Shown: one piece after another, positions 21,699 to 34,400 of the stretch | Numbering within the stretch: the stretch's first letter is position 1 | How the letters are laid out: each line of letters begins with the position of its first letter | Assembly: GCA_015501605.1 (NCBI GenBank) | Contig: JADNRZ010000017.1 | Coordinates: forward strand, 558,001 to 622,000 | Length of the DNA: 64,000 nt | From: Panaeolus papilionaceus | Lineage: Eukaryota; Basidiomycota; Agaricomycetes; Agaricales | Reading direction: 5' to 3' | Notes under the pieces: model-generated | What the model saw: the letters and a program-made list of their open reading frames with translations, nothing else | What the model was told of the DNA's origin: nothing | Database searches by the model: none | Program-made: the position numbers and the translations under genes

Positions 21699-24600
21699 AT
21701 GGAGGCCGCAAACCCACTACCACGACACCAGACGCCTTTGCCTCGGCCAGTGAAGAAGGGGCAGCCGACGTCGGGGTCGCGTGCCCAGTCGAGTGCACTA
21801 CGGGCTTCCGTTCTTGACGCTGCTCTTCAGCTCGGCATCGGGAACAACTCTCTAGCGGATTGGATGTTTAACGAGAGCATACAGGAAGACGAGGTGAGTC
21901 TACTTTCCCCCGTTTAATTTCGGTCCTGTGGACCACATTTCGCGTCGAGAGCGCCATTCCCTATTCTCTTCATTGGAATTCGGATATTTTTTCCGTATTT
22001 TCGTGGTTTTTGAGGTTTTGCCTGTGGATGCTCGTCTTCGCTTCCAACGGCGACTTCAGTGTGTGCACATCATTTGTTCCAGTCCTGCACGCTTCCATTC
22101 CCAACGGCAAGCGGCCGAGCGTGTGGCGAGTTTGCATTTCATCTCCCAACAAAGCTTGTCTCGCGCTATTTTAATATTTCGTTCACATCCTCAAGGACCC
22201 CATAGACAGTCGTGCATATCAGGGACAGTAGGCACGCGTCGTTCTTGCTACTGTTCGCTGCGTCAAAGTACCTTGCACCTTTCAGTCTTCTGACTTTGAT
22301 CGGTGTTCTCAGAGAACGCCTCAATGACCTTTCTAACTTTGTTGCGGAAACGTTTTTTGACGGATTGCATCTCTTTACTGCCGACGCGGCGTCCATGGAA
22401 TAATTGCACGCGAAATGCACACTCGGTACTTCACCAGTGCACAAAATTTTGGTTCCACTCTATTGGAGATATAGACATCGGGCCACAAGTCATTTTTGAA
22501 GGCGCATTCGACTGCATAACCGGTGTCACGGATACTCATTACCTTCGACCTGGGTCATTTATGTTTTCCTATCTGACTGCTTGCCACTTTTTCTCCCTCA
22601 ATTTCATCATGATTTTATATTTTCAACGCGATTTGATACTAACCAATTCACGAAATAGGAGCCTGTGTCGTCACCCGCATTGACATATGGTTCATCCGCG
22701 ACGTCGGAAGAATCTTCATCATCCGCTCTCACACCTTCATCTTCTCATTCCCCTAATCCGTCACACCTGAACTCGCAACCTTTTGGGCTGCATTTCCCTA
22801 CAAATGTCATCAAAGAGGAAAGCCCGCTTGAACCCAGTTCAGCGTCTCCAGGCGCGACTGTTGGCTTTGCAGAGCCTGCGCGTCCGACAACACCTGCCCC
22901 GAAGGGAAAGTTGAGGAAGAAGGTTAAAGGGGATGGATATGAAAGTGATGCAGGTTACATGAGTGAGGGAGGGAAACGGAAGGAGAAGAAGGAGAAAGAG
23001 AAGAAGAAGAAGGACAAGGACAAGGTGAAGGAAAAAGAGAAGGACAAGGATATGGAAGCCTCTGTAAAGACGGAGGGAGAGTCGGAGAGGACGAGCACGG
23101 CAAACAGTGCGCTAGTTGCTGAGCCCGAAGAGAGGAAAAGGAAGAAATCGCTGGTTTCCGTCATAAGAGGCAAGAAAAGTGTTCCGGACCTCCAGCCACC
23201 TGGGTATGACACGGATGGAGGTTCAATATCTAAGTCGCCATCCAAATCCAAATCACGGAAATGGAAATCCTCCAAAGCGGAATCGTCTGCTGACGCTGGA
23301 GTCGATTATGAAACCGACGCATCGGCGTCCAGTAAAAAATCGAAGTCCCGTTTCTTCAAGCTGGGTAGTAAATCATCGAAAGCCAACCTGAAGGAACCTG
23401 TTCCAGCATTACCGACAGCATTCCTCGAGAACAAGGAACCCATGCCACTTCCTATCGCTGAGAGGTTCGGGACGACCTTGAACACATCAACCTCCAACAA
23501 CGATTCAAGTGCACCGGCTTCTCCTGCGTCAGCCACCATTCCCACCCCAGCCAACCTTCTACCTTCACTCAATTTCAAATCATTCACGCATTCGGCTGAG
23601 GAGTCGGTGTCGTCTACCGCAACCTGGAATACGAACGCAACTTCTACGACTGTCTTGTCTTCTGCTCCAACATCCGGCTCAAATCCCAATGGTAAATTCA
23701 CCAGTCTTCGAGATTCTCAAGCCTCTGCTTCAGCCGAGTCGTCATCCAGCCATTCACATGCTGTGAGAGGCACGTCCTTGAACGCCGGCAATGGTAGGGA
23801 CCCATCCAGTCCGATTGGAAACATCTCTCGAAGCACGACGCCGGTTTCGCCCTCTAAACAGGGTAGTTCATTTTTGCCCCGTGCATTCTCCCCATTACCC
23901 AGCAACTCACGGGCGACTAGTCCAAGTCCGGCAATGCGAATGAATCCACCTATTTCATTCCCTATCACCCGTGCTCTTTCACCGTCACCAAGTAATCCAA
24001 CCTCTTCCTCTGAAGCTTCCAAGCCAGGTCCACCACCTAGTACATTCGTTTCTCCACCAACGACTGGCCTTCGTGTTAGACCCAGTTTAGAAAACCTTAA
24101 TCTGCTGGCAGTACGAAATACCCAACCGTCGCAATTATCCCCCTCCTCGCCTTATGTCGTCATCACGCCTCTTGTTACCCCAATACGCTCCGTTGCGTCC
24201 TCCCCTGCATTAAATGGAAGTCAACAAGAACAACAGCAGTCGAAACTTTCTCCGGCACCTCAGTTCCCAGCGCGTATGTCCCGCGCTCCGTCTCCCATGC
24301 GTATCAAGCCAGGCGATGCCTTGTATCTTCCCTTACCTAATTCTCCGGCCCCTGGAAATTTAAGCCCTATCGGCGGTCCCAACTCTGGTGGAAACTCACA
24401 ATATCTCAATGTGTACCCCAACGCACACCGCGAGTCTATGAATAGCATCATCTCTTCGACTGACTATGTCGTTCCATCGCCTAATCAAAGCCCTCTCCCG
24501 AGTCCCAATACGCTGTCGTACTATGACATCCCACCGCCTACGCCTCCCCCGATGGGCCCTCTCCCAAGTGTGCCTGCTCAGGACGGTGATAGGAATACGC

Positions 24601-25715
24601 GTCTACTCGCATCCAGTAATAACATCAATAATAACAACAATGCAAATATCCTGCCATCTCCAGCTGCACTTCGACAACGCGTCATTGACAGGTCGGTGCG
24701 TCAGCTCCCAGAGGGATTCGCTGCGCCAATTCAAAGGGGCAAAGAGTCACCGTTCCCTACACGGCCTGTTCTGCCGCCGCCTCAGCCTGAGGTGAGGCAG
24801 GCTGTTGGTATTGGTTCGTTGGCTGGTGGACCTGGTGGTGGTGTTGGAGGTGGATACGGGCCGTCATCCAGCACGGGTGCTGCTGCTCGTAAATACAGGG
24901 ATATTTACCCCCGCTCTGAGTCTCCTGCTCATGAGCTTATCAAAGAGCAGGCGGAGAAGAGGAGACAGGCCCGGCTGAGACCGAAACGGAGTGTGCACTT
25001 CGATGATGATGTGAATTTCAATGACGACGACGAGGAGGAGGCGGAGGAGGAGTACGGAGAGGAAAGACTGAGGTATGACGACGATGAAGATGAGGGTGCT
25101 GGGCTGCGCGGTGTTCTTGATCGCTTTGAGATGAATGTCCATAACGAGGGTGGTTTTGTTAGGCAGGATGATGGAGATGTGGATAACCCTGTCTCTGCTA
25201 CGCGAGGGAGGGGTCCATCACTTGACGAAACGTTCTCGAAAAGGATTGCCAGTCCTACTCCTGATTTGCATCGAAAAACGTCTCTTGCCAGGTTTTACGA
25301 AAATGCAGCACGTGTCGAACCGTCAAGGAAAAGCCCTTCACCACCACCATCTTCCCGAAATCGTCCTTCAGAAGAATTCGACGACGACGCGGACGCGGAC
25401 GAAACCATCCCTGAAGCATCACTCGTCGTACCACAACTCCGGCCTCGAGCTCGTGAACCAGAGTCAGAGTATACAGTTGGAGACCGCACGAGTCGATGGA
25501 GCGGGAGTGTCTATAGTCGGAATAGCATTTTGGATGAAGAGGAGAGCGAGCAGACGAGGGGGCGATTTATCGATCGTGTCAAGGCGATGTTGAGTGAGAA
25601 GGATGGCTCTGGGACAGACCATAGGGGAGACTATGTCCCGCCTGTGCCGAGGCTACCTGACGCGTATGCGAGTGGCAACACTACATCTTCTGCGTCTCGC
25701 TGGGGTCGATTCTGA
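21699..25715 (+). CDS. Serine/proline-rich disordered protein, 1083 aa
   Basis: Unknown function. Exon 1 (21699-21893, 65 codons) encodes a basic, Pro-rich start and then ASVLDAALQLGIGNNSLADW, which looks like a short conserved helix. Exon 2 (22659-25715) is one uninterrupted frame. The intron between them (21894-22658) has a GTGAGT donor, an AAATAG acceptor and phase 0, but is 765 nt, far longer than any neighbour. The protein is almost all Ser, Pro, Thr and Asn, with a Lys/Glu-rich stretch around residues 168-200 (KEKKEKEKKKKDKDK), many SP motifs suited to proline-directed kinases, an Asn run, and an acidic patch near residue 850 (FDDDVNFNDDDEEEAEEE) after RPKRSVHF. No enzyme domain or membrane segment is seen. 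A regulatory or scaffold protein is possible. Confidence 0.75.
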
Positions 25716-26991
25716 GACCCCCTCAAAGTGGTCGTTCATCATTCGCCATTAGCGCTTCGTTCTGGTACCTCGTTCTTTCAGCTTTTGGATCTCATTCGTT
25801 CATTGCGTTTTGGTTTTTTCTTTTAATTTGTTGGGAATTTAGACCTTTTCATCTTCGCCTTTGAAACTGCTGGTTGAACCTTTTAGCTTCTTCCTTTCGC
25901 TTCTATTTTTTCAAATTCTTGTTCTGGTGTTTATGCTGTGTTATTTTTACTTGTTCGTATGTGGCTGTTGCTGGTCAGACTTTTACTGGTCCCCCCTTTT
26001 GTATGAAATTTTGCTAGCAACCTATTTTACCACCCCTCTACGCTACAACCATCTTTGCTCTATCTACCCTACCATATCTTATATTTCTTTCTCGAGTCAG
26101 GTCACTCATAGACCGTGCCTACCGATACATCTACCACTTCTCCAACCTACCTCCCTATCTACTCGCCTCTCTTTCAACTGATATAACGCCCCTTCAAGAC
26201 ATCCCCCCACGATCTTTTCTTTCTACTTTGTTGGCTTTTTTCATCACCCACCACACCACACATACACGTAGCACCAGCGGGCTTCATACTCCTTTCACTA
26301 TCAGTTTCATTTTTTTGCATTATGAATCCTTTCTTACATCGCTCATTCACTCATTCCTTCCAATTGAAAAAAAATGTCTACTTTTTTTTTCTTGTAACAT
26401 TATTACATACAATACATGGATCATTTTTCGCTTTCTCAAATATTGAACGTGGATTGTCGGGGTCGCAAAGGAAGTTAAAGCCTCGAGGGTGACTGACCAG
26501 TATGAGCGATATGTGCTAGCAGCGAAAGGGGTTGGTTCTGAGCATCAAAGAAAGAAACGTTGATATTCAAGGTAGGTAGAATGGGAGATCAATTGTGCAT
26601 GAAACTGAATGCGTGGACAAATCACTAAAACCCGAAACCAATGAAATCTCAAAAACAAGTATAGATGGAAGTCGTCGGGGGTGATCGATGATCATTGTGA
26701 AAGAGGATGGGTGTTCAGCAATATCCGTCAATAGTAGGGAAAAGAATGTGAATGTCGGAAAATCAAGATCTGATGGTGACATGAATTACCCAAAACCCGA
26801 TTAGAATAAACAAAAAAGTTGGGAAATGGAATTGTGGAGTAGACTGAGACGGATATACAAAGCTAGAAAGCTCTACTTGGAGGAAAGGAAGCCTTTCACG
26901 ATGAAGCGGACGAGATGGGAGGAAAAGTAAGACAAACAGATGTACAAAAGAAAGAAAGAGAAAGTAAGGCGAAAAAAGGCCGAGTGCAAGC
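25716..26991. other. Convergent 3' region, strongly pyrimidine-rich
   Basis: This lies between the ends of the disordered-protein gene (+) and the epsin gene (-). From about 25740 to 26440 the plus strand is dominated by T and C, with T-runs; from about 26570 the plus strand turns purine-rich. It probably holds both 3' UTRs. No gene is seen. Confidence 0.5.
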
Positions 26992-28829
26992 CTAGATATC
27001 AAAGAACGGCTTCTCTGCGTTCTGTTGTTGCTGCTGCTTGGCGAATGGGTTGTGCGAGTGCCCTGTTGGCTGCGATGCTACAACATGCTTTCCGGCATCG
27101 GTGTAACCGTACCTAATCAAGTCAAATGTAAGTTATGATGATTATGTCCATCACAGATATGATGTACGCACCTCAATGCACCGACGTTTCCGAAGGTATC
27201 CTGGCCGCCTTCTCTGTCTGCGAAGAGTGCTGCCAACTGATCGTTGCCCTCCTTCGTCTTGACCTGGATGGGGCGGTTGAGGTTGGACGAGCTCTGTGCA
27301 GGGCTGCGTTGATATGGTTGAGGCGTCGACGATGAAAGTGACGAAAGGTTGGATGTAGAATGGTTGTCGTATGTCCCGGTAAGGTTGAAAGACGGTCCGG
27401 CCGGTTGTGGGCTTGGGCTCAGACCAGGAGATGATGCTGGGGCAAATGGATTGTTGGAGCTGCGGATAATGTGAGATCGGTTAACAACAGCCACAGGTAA
27501 AAGGGTGATGATTCTCACCGTATGCCAGTTGGCTGGGCCTGCAATAGCTGTTGCTGAGGCAAGAAGAGGCTCTGTTGAGCTGTCTGTTGTTGCTGCAGCT
27601 GCATCATCTGCTGTTGACGCATCCATTCTTCCTGTTGAGCCTGAGCTTGAGCTTGTTGCTGAGCCTGGGCCTGTGCTTGCTGTTGCTGAAGTGCGAACAT
27701 TTGTTGTTGCCTCAAATACTCAGCTTGAGCAGCCTCCTGCTCCAATTGCTGCTGGTAAGGATTAAATGATGTGAACTGAGGTTGTACGGCAGTAAATTGG
27801 GGTTGAACTGTGAACTGGGGCTGTAATCCCGTGGCATAGGGGGTTGGATCAATGAAGGGGAAAGGATTGTTGCTGGTAGCGGACGGAGGAGAGCTAAAAG
27901 GACGATATGAATGAATAGTTTAGAACAAGAAACCAGTATACACACAGCTGATTCGCATCATCAAATAATGAGGAGGCATTTGAGTTCTCCACATCTCGTT
28001 GCCTCTTCATCTCTTCTTCTTCACTCAATTTCAAAGCCTCCTTGAGCTCCCTTTCTTCCTTGTCCTGCATTTCACGGGCGAGAGATTTCTTGCTCTCCTC
28101 GATAGCTTTTCTGAGTTCATCTTCGTCTCCATTGGCGGCCCTGTTTCTTCTTGACGAAGACCCATTCGCCCCTTGCCTTCGCATCTGATTTTCGTCCACG
28201 GGTACCGGCTCGTCATCATCCTGGGCACCAGTACCACGGATCATACGATCACGCATAGAGGCACGAGTGCGACGCTCTTCCCTGAGACGAGATTCATCCT
28301 GGAGCAGGTTGGTAATATCTTTGGCCTTCTGACGAACATTAGCTCCTTGATCCTTGCCATCTTCGTCGATGTACTGGAACTCCTTGAGAGTTTTGATAAT
28401 GTAAATGTTGTCACGGAAGTAGATGACCACATTTTCTGAGCCTTGATGCAGGCAATAGTCAAGAACTGTAAGGCTCTACAAATTGCAATGAGATGACCTT
28501 TCCAAACTTGTCGAATCATATTGATTCCACACACCCACCTTGAATACGTGTCGCCAATTCTTTCCCTTGTCGTTCAGACGCTTATCCAACATCTCCATGA
28601 TCTCAATAAAATCATTTCTGAAGAGTTGGATAGAACTATCAGTATGCCTGTCGAGATCTAGCAATAAAAGACGCACTGGTTGTATGTCAATTGGGCAATT
28701 TCGTTCATTTGAGTTCCCGATGGACCCCAGGGGTCATTAGAAGTGGCATCCCGCACTTTAGCCTGTGTATCTGAGTACCCTTTGGTATAATTTTTGGTAA
28801 CGCGCAAAGCAGCCTTGCCGAAATGTTGC
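26992..28829 (-). CDS. Epsin (ENTH-domain endocytic adaptor)
   Basis: Six exons (28829-28678, 28617-28539, 28475-27946, 27893-27519, 27459-27172, 27112-26992) join in phase to 514 aa. Residues about 10-145 form the ENTH domain: KVRDATSNDPWGPSGTQMNE, IAQLTYNQNDFIEIMEMLDK, NWRHVFKSLTVLDYCLHQGS, NVVIYFRDNIYIIKTLKEFQ. It binds PIP2 and bends membranes. Two ubiquitin-interacting motifs follow: DEDELRKAIEESKKSLARE and ERELKEALKLSEEEE. A Gln/Ala-rich region comes next, then three NPF motifs (NNPFPF, NNPFAP, HNPFAK) for EH-domain partners. This is the domain order of fungal Ent1/Ent2. It acts at clathrin-coated pits on the plasma membrane. A poly-Q run near the C-terminus could vary in length. Confidence 0.92.
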
Positions 28830-28961
28830 ATGGTGGCAAGTGGAATCAGAAAGATTATAAAACCTAAACTCAGTTGCTAACGTTATCAGTGTCAGCATTC
28901 AGCCAAATGCTGTGTATTCCCACGGCTGGACCTTGTACCATATTGAGGGTCCATAAACATA

Positions 28962-29033
28962 ACACTGATGGTGAAGCGGTTATCATGCTTGCCTTCCAAG
29001 CAAGCGGCAGGGGTTCGACTCCCCTTCAGTGTA
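28962..29033 (+). tRNA. tRNA-Gly (TCC)
   Basis: The acceptor arms ACACTGA and TCAGTGT pair fully. The anticodon arm is CTTGC-CTTCCAA-GCAAG, giving anticodon TCC (glycine). The T arm is AGGGG-TTCGACT-CCCCT. There is no intron. The gene lies between the epsin start and the P450 3' end, on the opposite strand to both. Confidence 0.9.
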
Positions 29034-29035
29034 TC

Positions 29036-29040
29036 TTTTT
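29036..29040 (+). terminator. Pol III terminator of tRNA-Gly
   Basis: A run of five T starts three bases after the tRNA, as expected for RNA polymerase III termination. Confidence 0.7.
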
Positions 29041-29168
29041 GCTCTTCTTAATAATAAAAATACAATTAACTCGTAAGATGGATGTCTACATTAGGCTGTA
29101 CCTAAGAATTTACTACTGCTACTTAGCTCTGTGTAAACGAACCCATAGACCGCCCTGCAAAACCCCAG

Positions 29169-31482
29169 TTAAATCTTGTCGTTGACACCATAGAAATTCG
29201 TTCTTACCTTGACGTAAAGCGTCATCGCTGCGGCTGGCCATATCTGCTCTACCGCTTGCCTCCCATTCCGGCTCTTCCACTCTGGGGGTGGCATAGATCC
29301 CTCCGGCTGGTACTCTTTTTCTAAAGTCACACGATCGAATTGTTGAAGAAGTCGCACAAGGAAATAGGACATTTGATTATAGGCGTAGTTCTGTCCGAGA
29401 CACTGTTGAAATGCATCAGCGCGTCTGTCAAAGAAAAGGAGGAAGCCACGTACAATTCTAGGTCCCGCACTAAATGGTGTAAAGATGGTCGGATTTGCGA
29501 GATACTTTCCAAGCCGAGCGGGGTCGATCCAACGCTCCGGATCGAACTCGTCAGCATCTTCACCCCATAGTGCGGGGTTGCGCTGGATGAGTAATGGGAA
29601 GTACATTATCGTTGTTCTGGCGGGTATATATAATGGCTGCGCGTTGACTGAGTCTTGGTGATTGTACGTTCCGTCCGACAGAGGGAGGACAACAGGTTGT
29701 TCGCGAGCTTCTCGAACGTTCAAAGGAACAGGCGGGAACAGGCGCATGGCTTCATTGATGACTGCTCTCACTGTTGAATAACCCGACTATGAGTATGCTG
29801 TTCTCCCTCGCTAATGGTGATACACGTACTGAATTTCATTTGCTTGAAGTCTTCCGACGTCGGCGCTGCTGTCGGACCGCAATTCTCGAACACCTCTGTG
29901 CGCATGCGCGCCGTGATATCAGGTCGGATTGCCATGAAGTATAGGATGTATGTCAAAACGCAAGCCGTCTGTCCGGAATTATGAGCCCCTGCCCAGAAGA
30001 ATGAAGCATTTGCCACAAACCGTATCTCGAGACGCAAGTAACATATTGAGCAGCTGGTCCCGTATCGTGATGGGGTCTGTCGAAGGTAGCAACATGGATG
30101 AGCCTTTGATATGACGGAGAATAATGTAAAACGCGCCATTCGTAGTTTCAGCAAGATGCTGCATAAAGGTCTTTTCTTCGATTTTGTGCTCGATGCCTGC
30201 CTCCTGCATCTGGCGCTTGTCGTTCAGAGCCTGCTGAACCAACGGATCAATCCACTTCCGAATCACATCACACGCATCCTTGTTCCTATCCTTGATGAGC
30301 TCGAACAAAGGCCAGATCGATCCGAGACGCGCTCGAATCGTGATATTGACCTGAGCCATTTCGAAAGCGTAAGCGAAGGACCCCCACGTATCTTCCGTCG
30401 CAGAACCCTTTGGCCCCATCTTTGTCTGACCAGCAATAGGCAATGAGCCAGATAGCGTATCGAGGTTCTTACCGAAAAGAAACTCGGATGCAGCGTCGAT
30501 GGTGAAGCGAGAAAAGATATCCTGGGCGTCGAAGGGCGTGTTCGATGCCTCCAATGATGATAGAAGCAACATCGTACTCGAGGTAAACTTCTCAAAGATC
30601 TCGAAATCGAGGAAGCGTTCACGAGCCAAAAATGGTCGAGCAATATTTCGATGCTGTGTAAGACAGAAAATACTAATAAATCAGCATGGCGACAATTTCC
30701 GTAGCTCAAGGATGTATTGACCATTTTCCATGTCTGGAGAACGGGGAATATTTAGTAAAAAAATTCAGATGAGAATTCCTAGTTGTTTCGCACCTCGTCA
30801 TCGCGATTGAAGATTCCTTCACCTAGAAAGGTCTCCCTGAGAGTTGACAATAGCAGATTTGAATAGCTTGTTAGGACACCCTGAGAACAACGTAAACAAC
30901 GAGTAAAACAAACATTCTCTCTTTTTGAGCCTTCCCTCGCCAAAAGTTTTGAAATCCGGTGGCTAAAACATATTTCGCGTGCTGTTGATCCATGGAAATG
31001 ATCTATACATGATTTCTATCAGTATATTGGTGGCGTTAAGAAAAGAAAAGAGCGGAGGCGTCGGTGGAAATGGTTTCGTAACGGGGTGAGACAATGCCTA
31101 CAGTATCTCGCCATAGAATCCGAGTGTTCAGTGTTGTACACTGATATTCTTCAAAAAGCTGCAAATACACGTCAAGAACGTAACTCGTCTTGAAGGCGCG
31201 CATCATCTTGAGAAGAATATCGATGTTACCTGGCCATTTCCCGATGACTCGGGGAATCGGTCTGGCACCTAGTGCTTTGGCCTCTTGCTTCTTCTTATGC
31301 TCCGTATAAGCACCTCTAAGAACCGCCCAAAACAGGACGATACCGAGATAAGAAGGGATCGCGAGAAGTCCTAGTCGATACTGAAAGAAGGAAAGAACGT
31401 TGGATAAGGCTAGCACTGGCATTCCTATTGACTGGAATAGATCAACAAGCAAGCGAACACGATAATACGCTGGATTCATCAT
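29169..31482 (-). CDS. Cytochrome P450, CYP63-like
   Basis: Nine exons (31482-31102, 31002-30914, 30836-30794, 30733-30722, 30653-30137, 30076-30021, 29968-29830, 29770-29454, 29402-29169) join in phase to 595 aa. The N-terminus carries membrane segments (VLALSNVLSF, YLGIVLFWAVL). Core motifs are present: the C-helix WKMHRNIARPFL, the I-helix oxygen-activation motif ASRDTT, the K-helix EAMRLFPP, PERW, and the heme loop FSAGPRICLGQ with its cysteine ligand. It should be an ER-bound monooxygenase. The ATGFQNF and FLGEGIFN stretches resemble the CYP63 family of wood- and litter-decay fungi, which oxidise alkanes and aromatics. Exon 4 is only 12 nt. Intron 5 appears to start with GC at 30136. The family call is by memory of CYP63 motifs, so the subfamily is uncertain. 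Confidence 0.87.
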
Positions 31483-34400
31483 GTTGGTATCAGGTAAAGC
31501 TCTGAGGTTGTAAGGCTATGTAAGGAGGGTCAGGGAAGCAAGGGTACGCAGGGTGTCCGACCAGGTTTATGAAGGAGGCAACGTATGGTGTCCAGACCAC
31601 AAGCTTCCTGCGACCTGGTGTTGAGTTGGGGATGCGAATAGTCTGCCTTGCAGCATAACTGCCGTTTTTTGAATGAAATAAAGAATGGATAAGCGATGAG
31701 ATCAGGATGGTTAACAATCACCACCCAGTCGGTTTCACAGGATCTCCCGTGCATGGTCGAATCAAGGTCGGTAAATAAGGCACAACATCGGTGCGTGAAC
31801 ATGTCCGACCATCTGACGGATATTCTCATCAAATATCCCGCAAGACTATTATATATATATATAATATGTTTTTCTGTAATAAAAGTTCAGACTTTTTTTT
31901 ATCGCTCGTTGTTTTAGCACCGAGGGCTTCAGTATGTTTTCCTTGTCATAGTCTCAGCGTTTGATATTCAAGTTCATATTGATCGCGGGGTTGATAGGCG
32001 CTCAACGTAGCTCAGACTTACCGAGCCCGTCCACCATTAGAGGAACCTGCTCCTTTGTTCCGTATCTACATTTCTGCAATCAACTCAAACTTCGATTATT
32101 TTTTCGATCCCCAAGAGGCGTTCAATCTCTCACGTCGTGGTTCCTGGGAATGTCATTCTGTGCAAGGCTGGTTTTAAATTTACGTGCATACGAAAGATGC
32201 TGGCTCTATACAGCGCAGTCGTCCGATACAACATTGGAGTCATTGGGCACCGCAGCGAAAGGAGGCGAGGGTTCAAATGGTCGCCGACGAAACACTATTT
32301 ACCCGTCTTGCGGCAGAAGCTAGACTAGTGACCAACACGATCATGGTTAGAGTCATATCGGAAGTTCAACAGCGGTAGCGTACAGATCGCTTCGTTTTCT
32401 GTCTGCCGTGGGCTCATGGATGAAAAACTCACACTAGGTTTGATGGTATTTAAAGGAGAAAATGCATATCCGATATCCCATGTGCAAGCATTTACATTGA
32501 GAGAAGGCAGTATAATCCTCTTCGAGGTCGCATGACGTATGAACGAATTTTGCATTCAAACCCAGATTCCAGCTTATTGGCTGACGGGGGTAACTCGGCG
32601 CCCTGCGCGAGTGCAATTTGTGGATATTCTGAGTAGTGGCTACATTCGAGGTATTAAAGGAATGCTATTTTGACAAGCAAAGTTTATTCGACACGTTTCT
32701 GTAACTCAGAGAGGTATTTTTTACTTTCTGATACTGCCTACAAATAATCCGGGCGCCCATAAGTCTCCCTATCACATTGCCATGGTTGAAAGCCGAACAT
32801 AGAAACTCGGTTTAACGTTTCAACCCCGCTTGGGCCCTTGGAACTTGGAAATATGACTATTAATAGACCACCATGAAGTCACTGGTATGATGGACAGGTG
32901 AAAAAATGTATAGAGGCTTCTGCGCCCACTGTCAAGTAAAGTCCCAGAAATGCCTCGTGCTATAAGCCCTCGTAGATATCGCCAGGCTGACAAGAGAATC
33001 AGGCACCTATTAATACACGCTGCTTGGGCGCGTCTTCAGCACATATGCTATACGGCGCGGTTCCCGTGCTAATCGCAAGCCCATCTTGCAGGAGGTGAGC
33101 GAGCACCAGGCGTCCTGATCGCGAATGTCATCAACCGAGTCAGAAGACCTCCCTATGAAAACTCAAGGCAAAGGTGTGAACACACCAGTTGATCAGTCGC
33201 TTTCTACAAGCAGCAACCGGGGAAGCCATTGTCCGAAGATGTATGTAGATGGGTACTGGTCACTCTCATCCATTGCTAGAACGTGATCGACTATGCCCGC
33301 CGGGCGACGTTATCAATTATCAAGGACTCGGCGAACTCGCAGTGGTGGATGTCCTTTTTACGTGTGTCGTATGTACATAGATATTCGCGTCCGAGTGCAT
33401 CTCATCTGACTATAGGGTCGAAGAGCCCTGTCTGCAGGTCGCGTGGGGTTTCGAAATATAAGCGGGCATTTCGGGGCTGGACAAATCCCCTTATAGGACA
33501 TTGGACGCAGTGCGTGTCGCTGAACCTACTACTTCGTAATTCATAGCATAAGTACACGCACATCCACGCAATTGATAACCTGAATCACTGCGCATGATGC
33601 GCTTGGGTAGATTGCAAGTAAGTCGATTGATGGCCTCAAAACCTCTCCTCAAAACTATAATTCAGTCTGTGGTAAAGTTGCCGAATTTACTTCAACCCCA
33701 ACAACGACCTACCCTGCTTTTGAAGATGGTTGTTTTTGATACGTACAATTTCCCCGTGTTGGGAAATTACAGCCAAATTCGACAAGAGTTTGACAGAGAA
33801 CGTCGAATCAATTGCACCCGGGTAGCTCACATCCGTCGGTCTGAGACTTTGATAAGCATCCTACATAAGGTTTTCGACCGAGTCGAGGTAGTTGATAAGC
33901 TGATTGTGACGCGCTTACGGAAAAGTCGCTGTTGTTCAAGGATAGGGGGCGGGAGTCTGTTAGATGCCAGGTTTTTTGAACTACTTGACGGCTGGGGGAA
34001 TTCAAGCTGTTAGGCGTGCAGGTATTGACAGGTGGCAAGAGCCGTGACTGTGATAGGCGACGTGGTCCGTCGCTTCAATCGACAATAGGCGATGCCGCTT
34101 CAACGCCATCTTAATCTACCATCAAGCTGCTAGATGTGTGTGCATAAAGAGGCGATAGAGGCTTATGATGATATTTCATCGTAGAAAGATAATATATACC
34201 TTTGTAGGTTATTTTTCTCTCCGTGGTTCAAGTACGTTGCTTGCAAAACGGTTCGGACTCGACGGTCGCTAAGCAAGCGCTCGCCGACGGGTTCCATGGA
34301 AATATGTAGAGCATGTTTAATGAGTTGCACTAAGCATAGCCCTTTGGGGTGGTTGAAAGGTCATACTGTCAGTGTGTTTATGACGATAAATCCGCCGCAG

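Noticed and set aside
27505..27769. Leucine-rich plus-strand frames opposite the epsin gene
   Set aside because: They are the antisense of the CAG/CAA-rich poly-Gln region, which reads as Leu or Cys repeats in other frames.
33594..34013. 139-codon plus-strand ORF
   Set aside because: No similarity to a known family, with competing open frames on the other strand; chance frame in AT-rich DNA is more likely.
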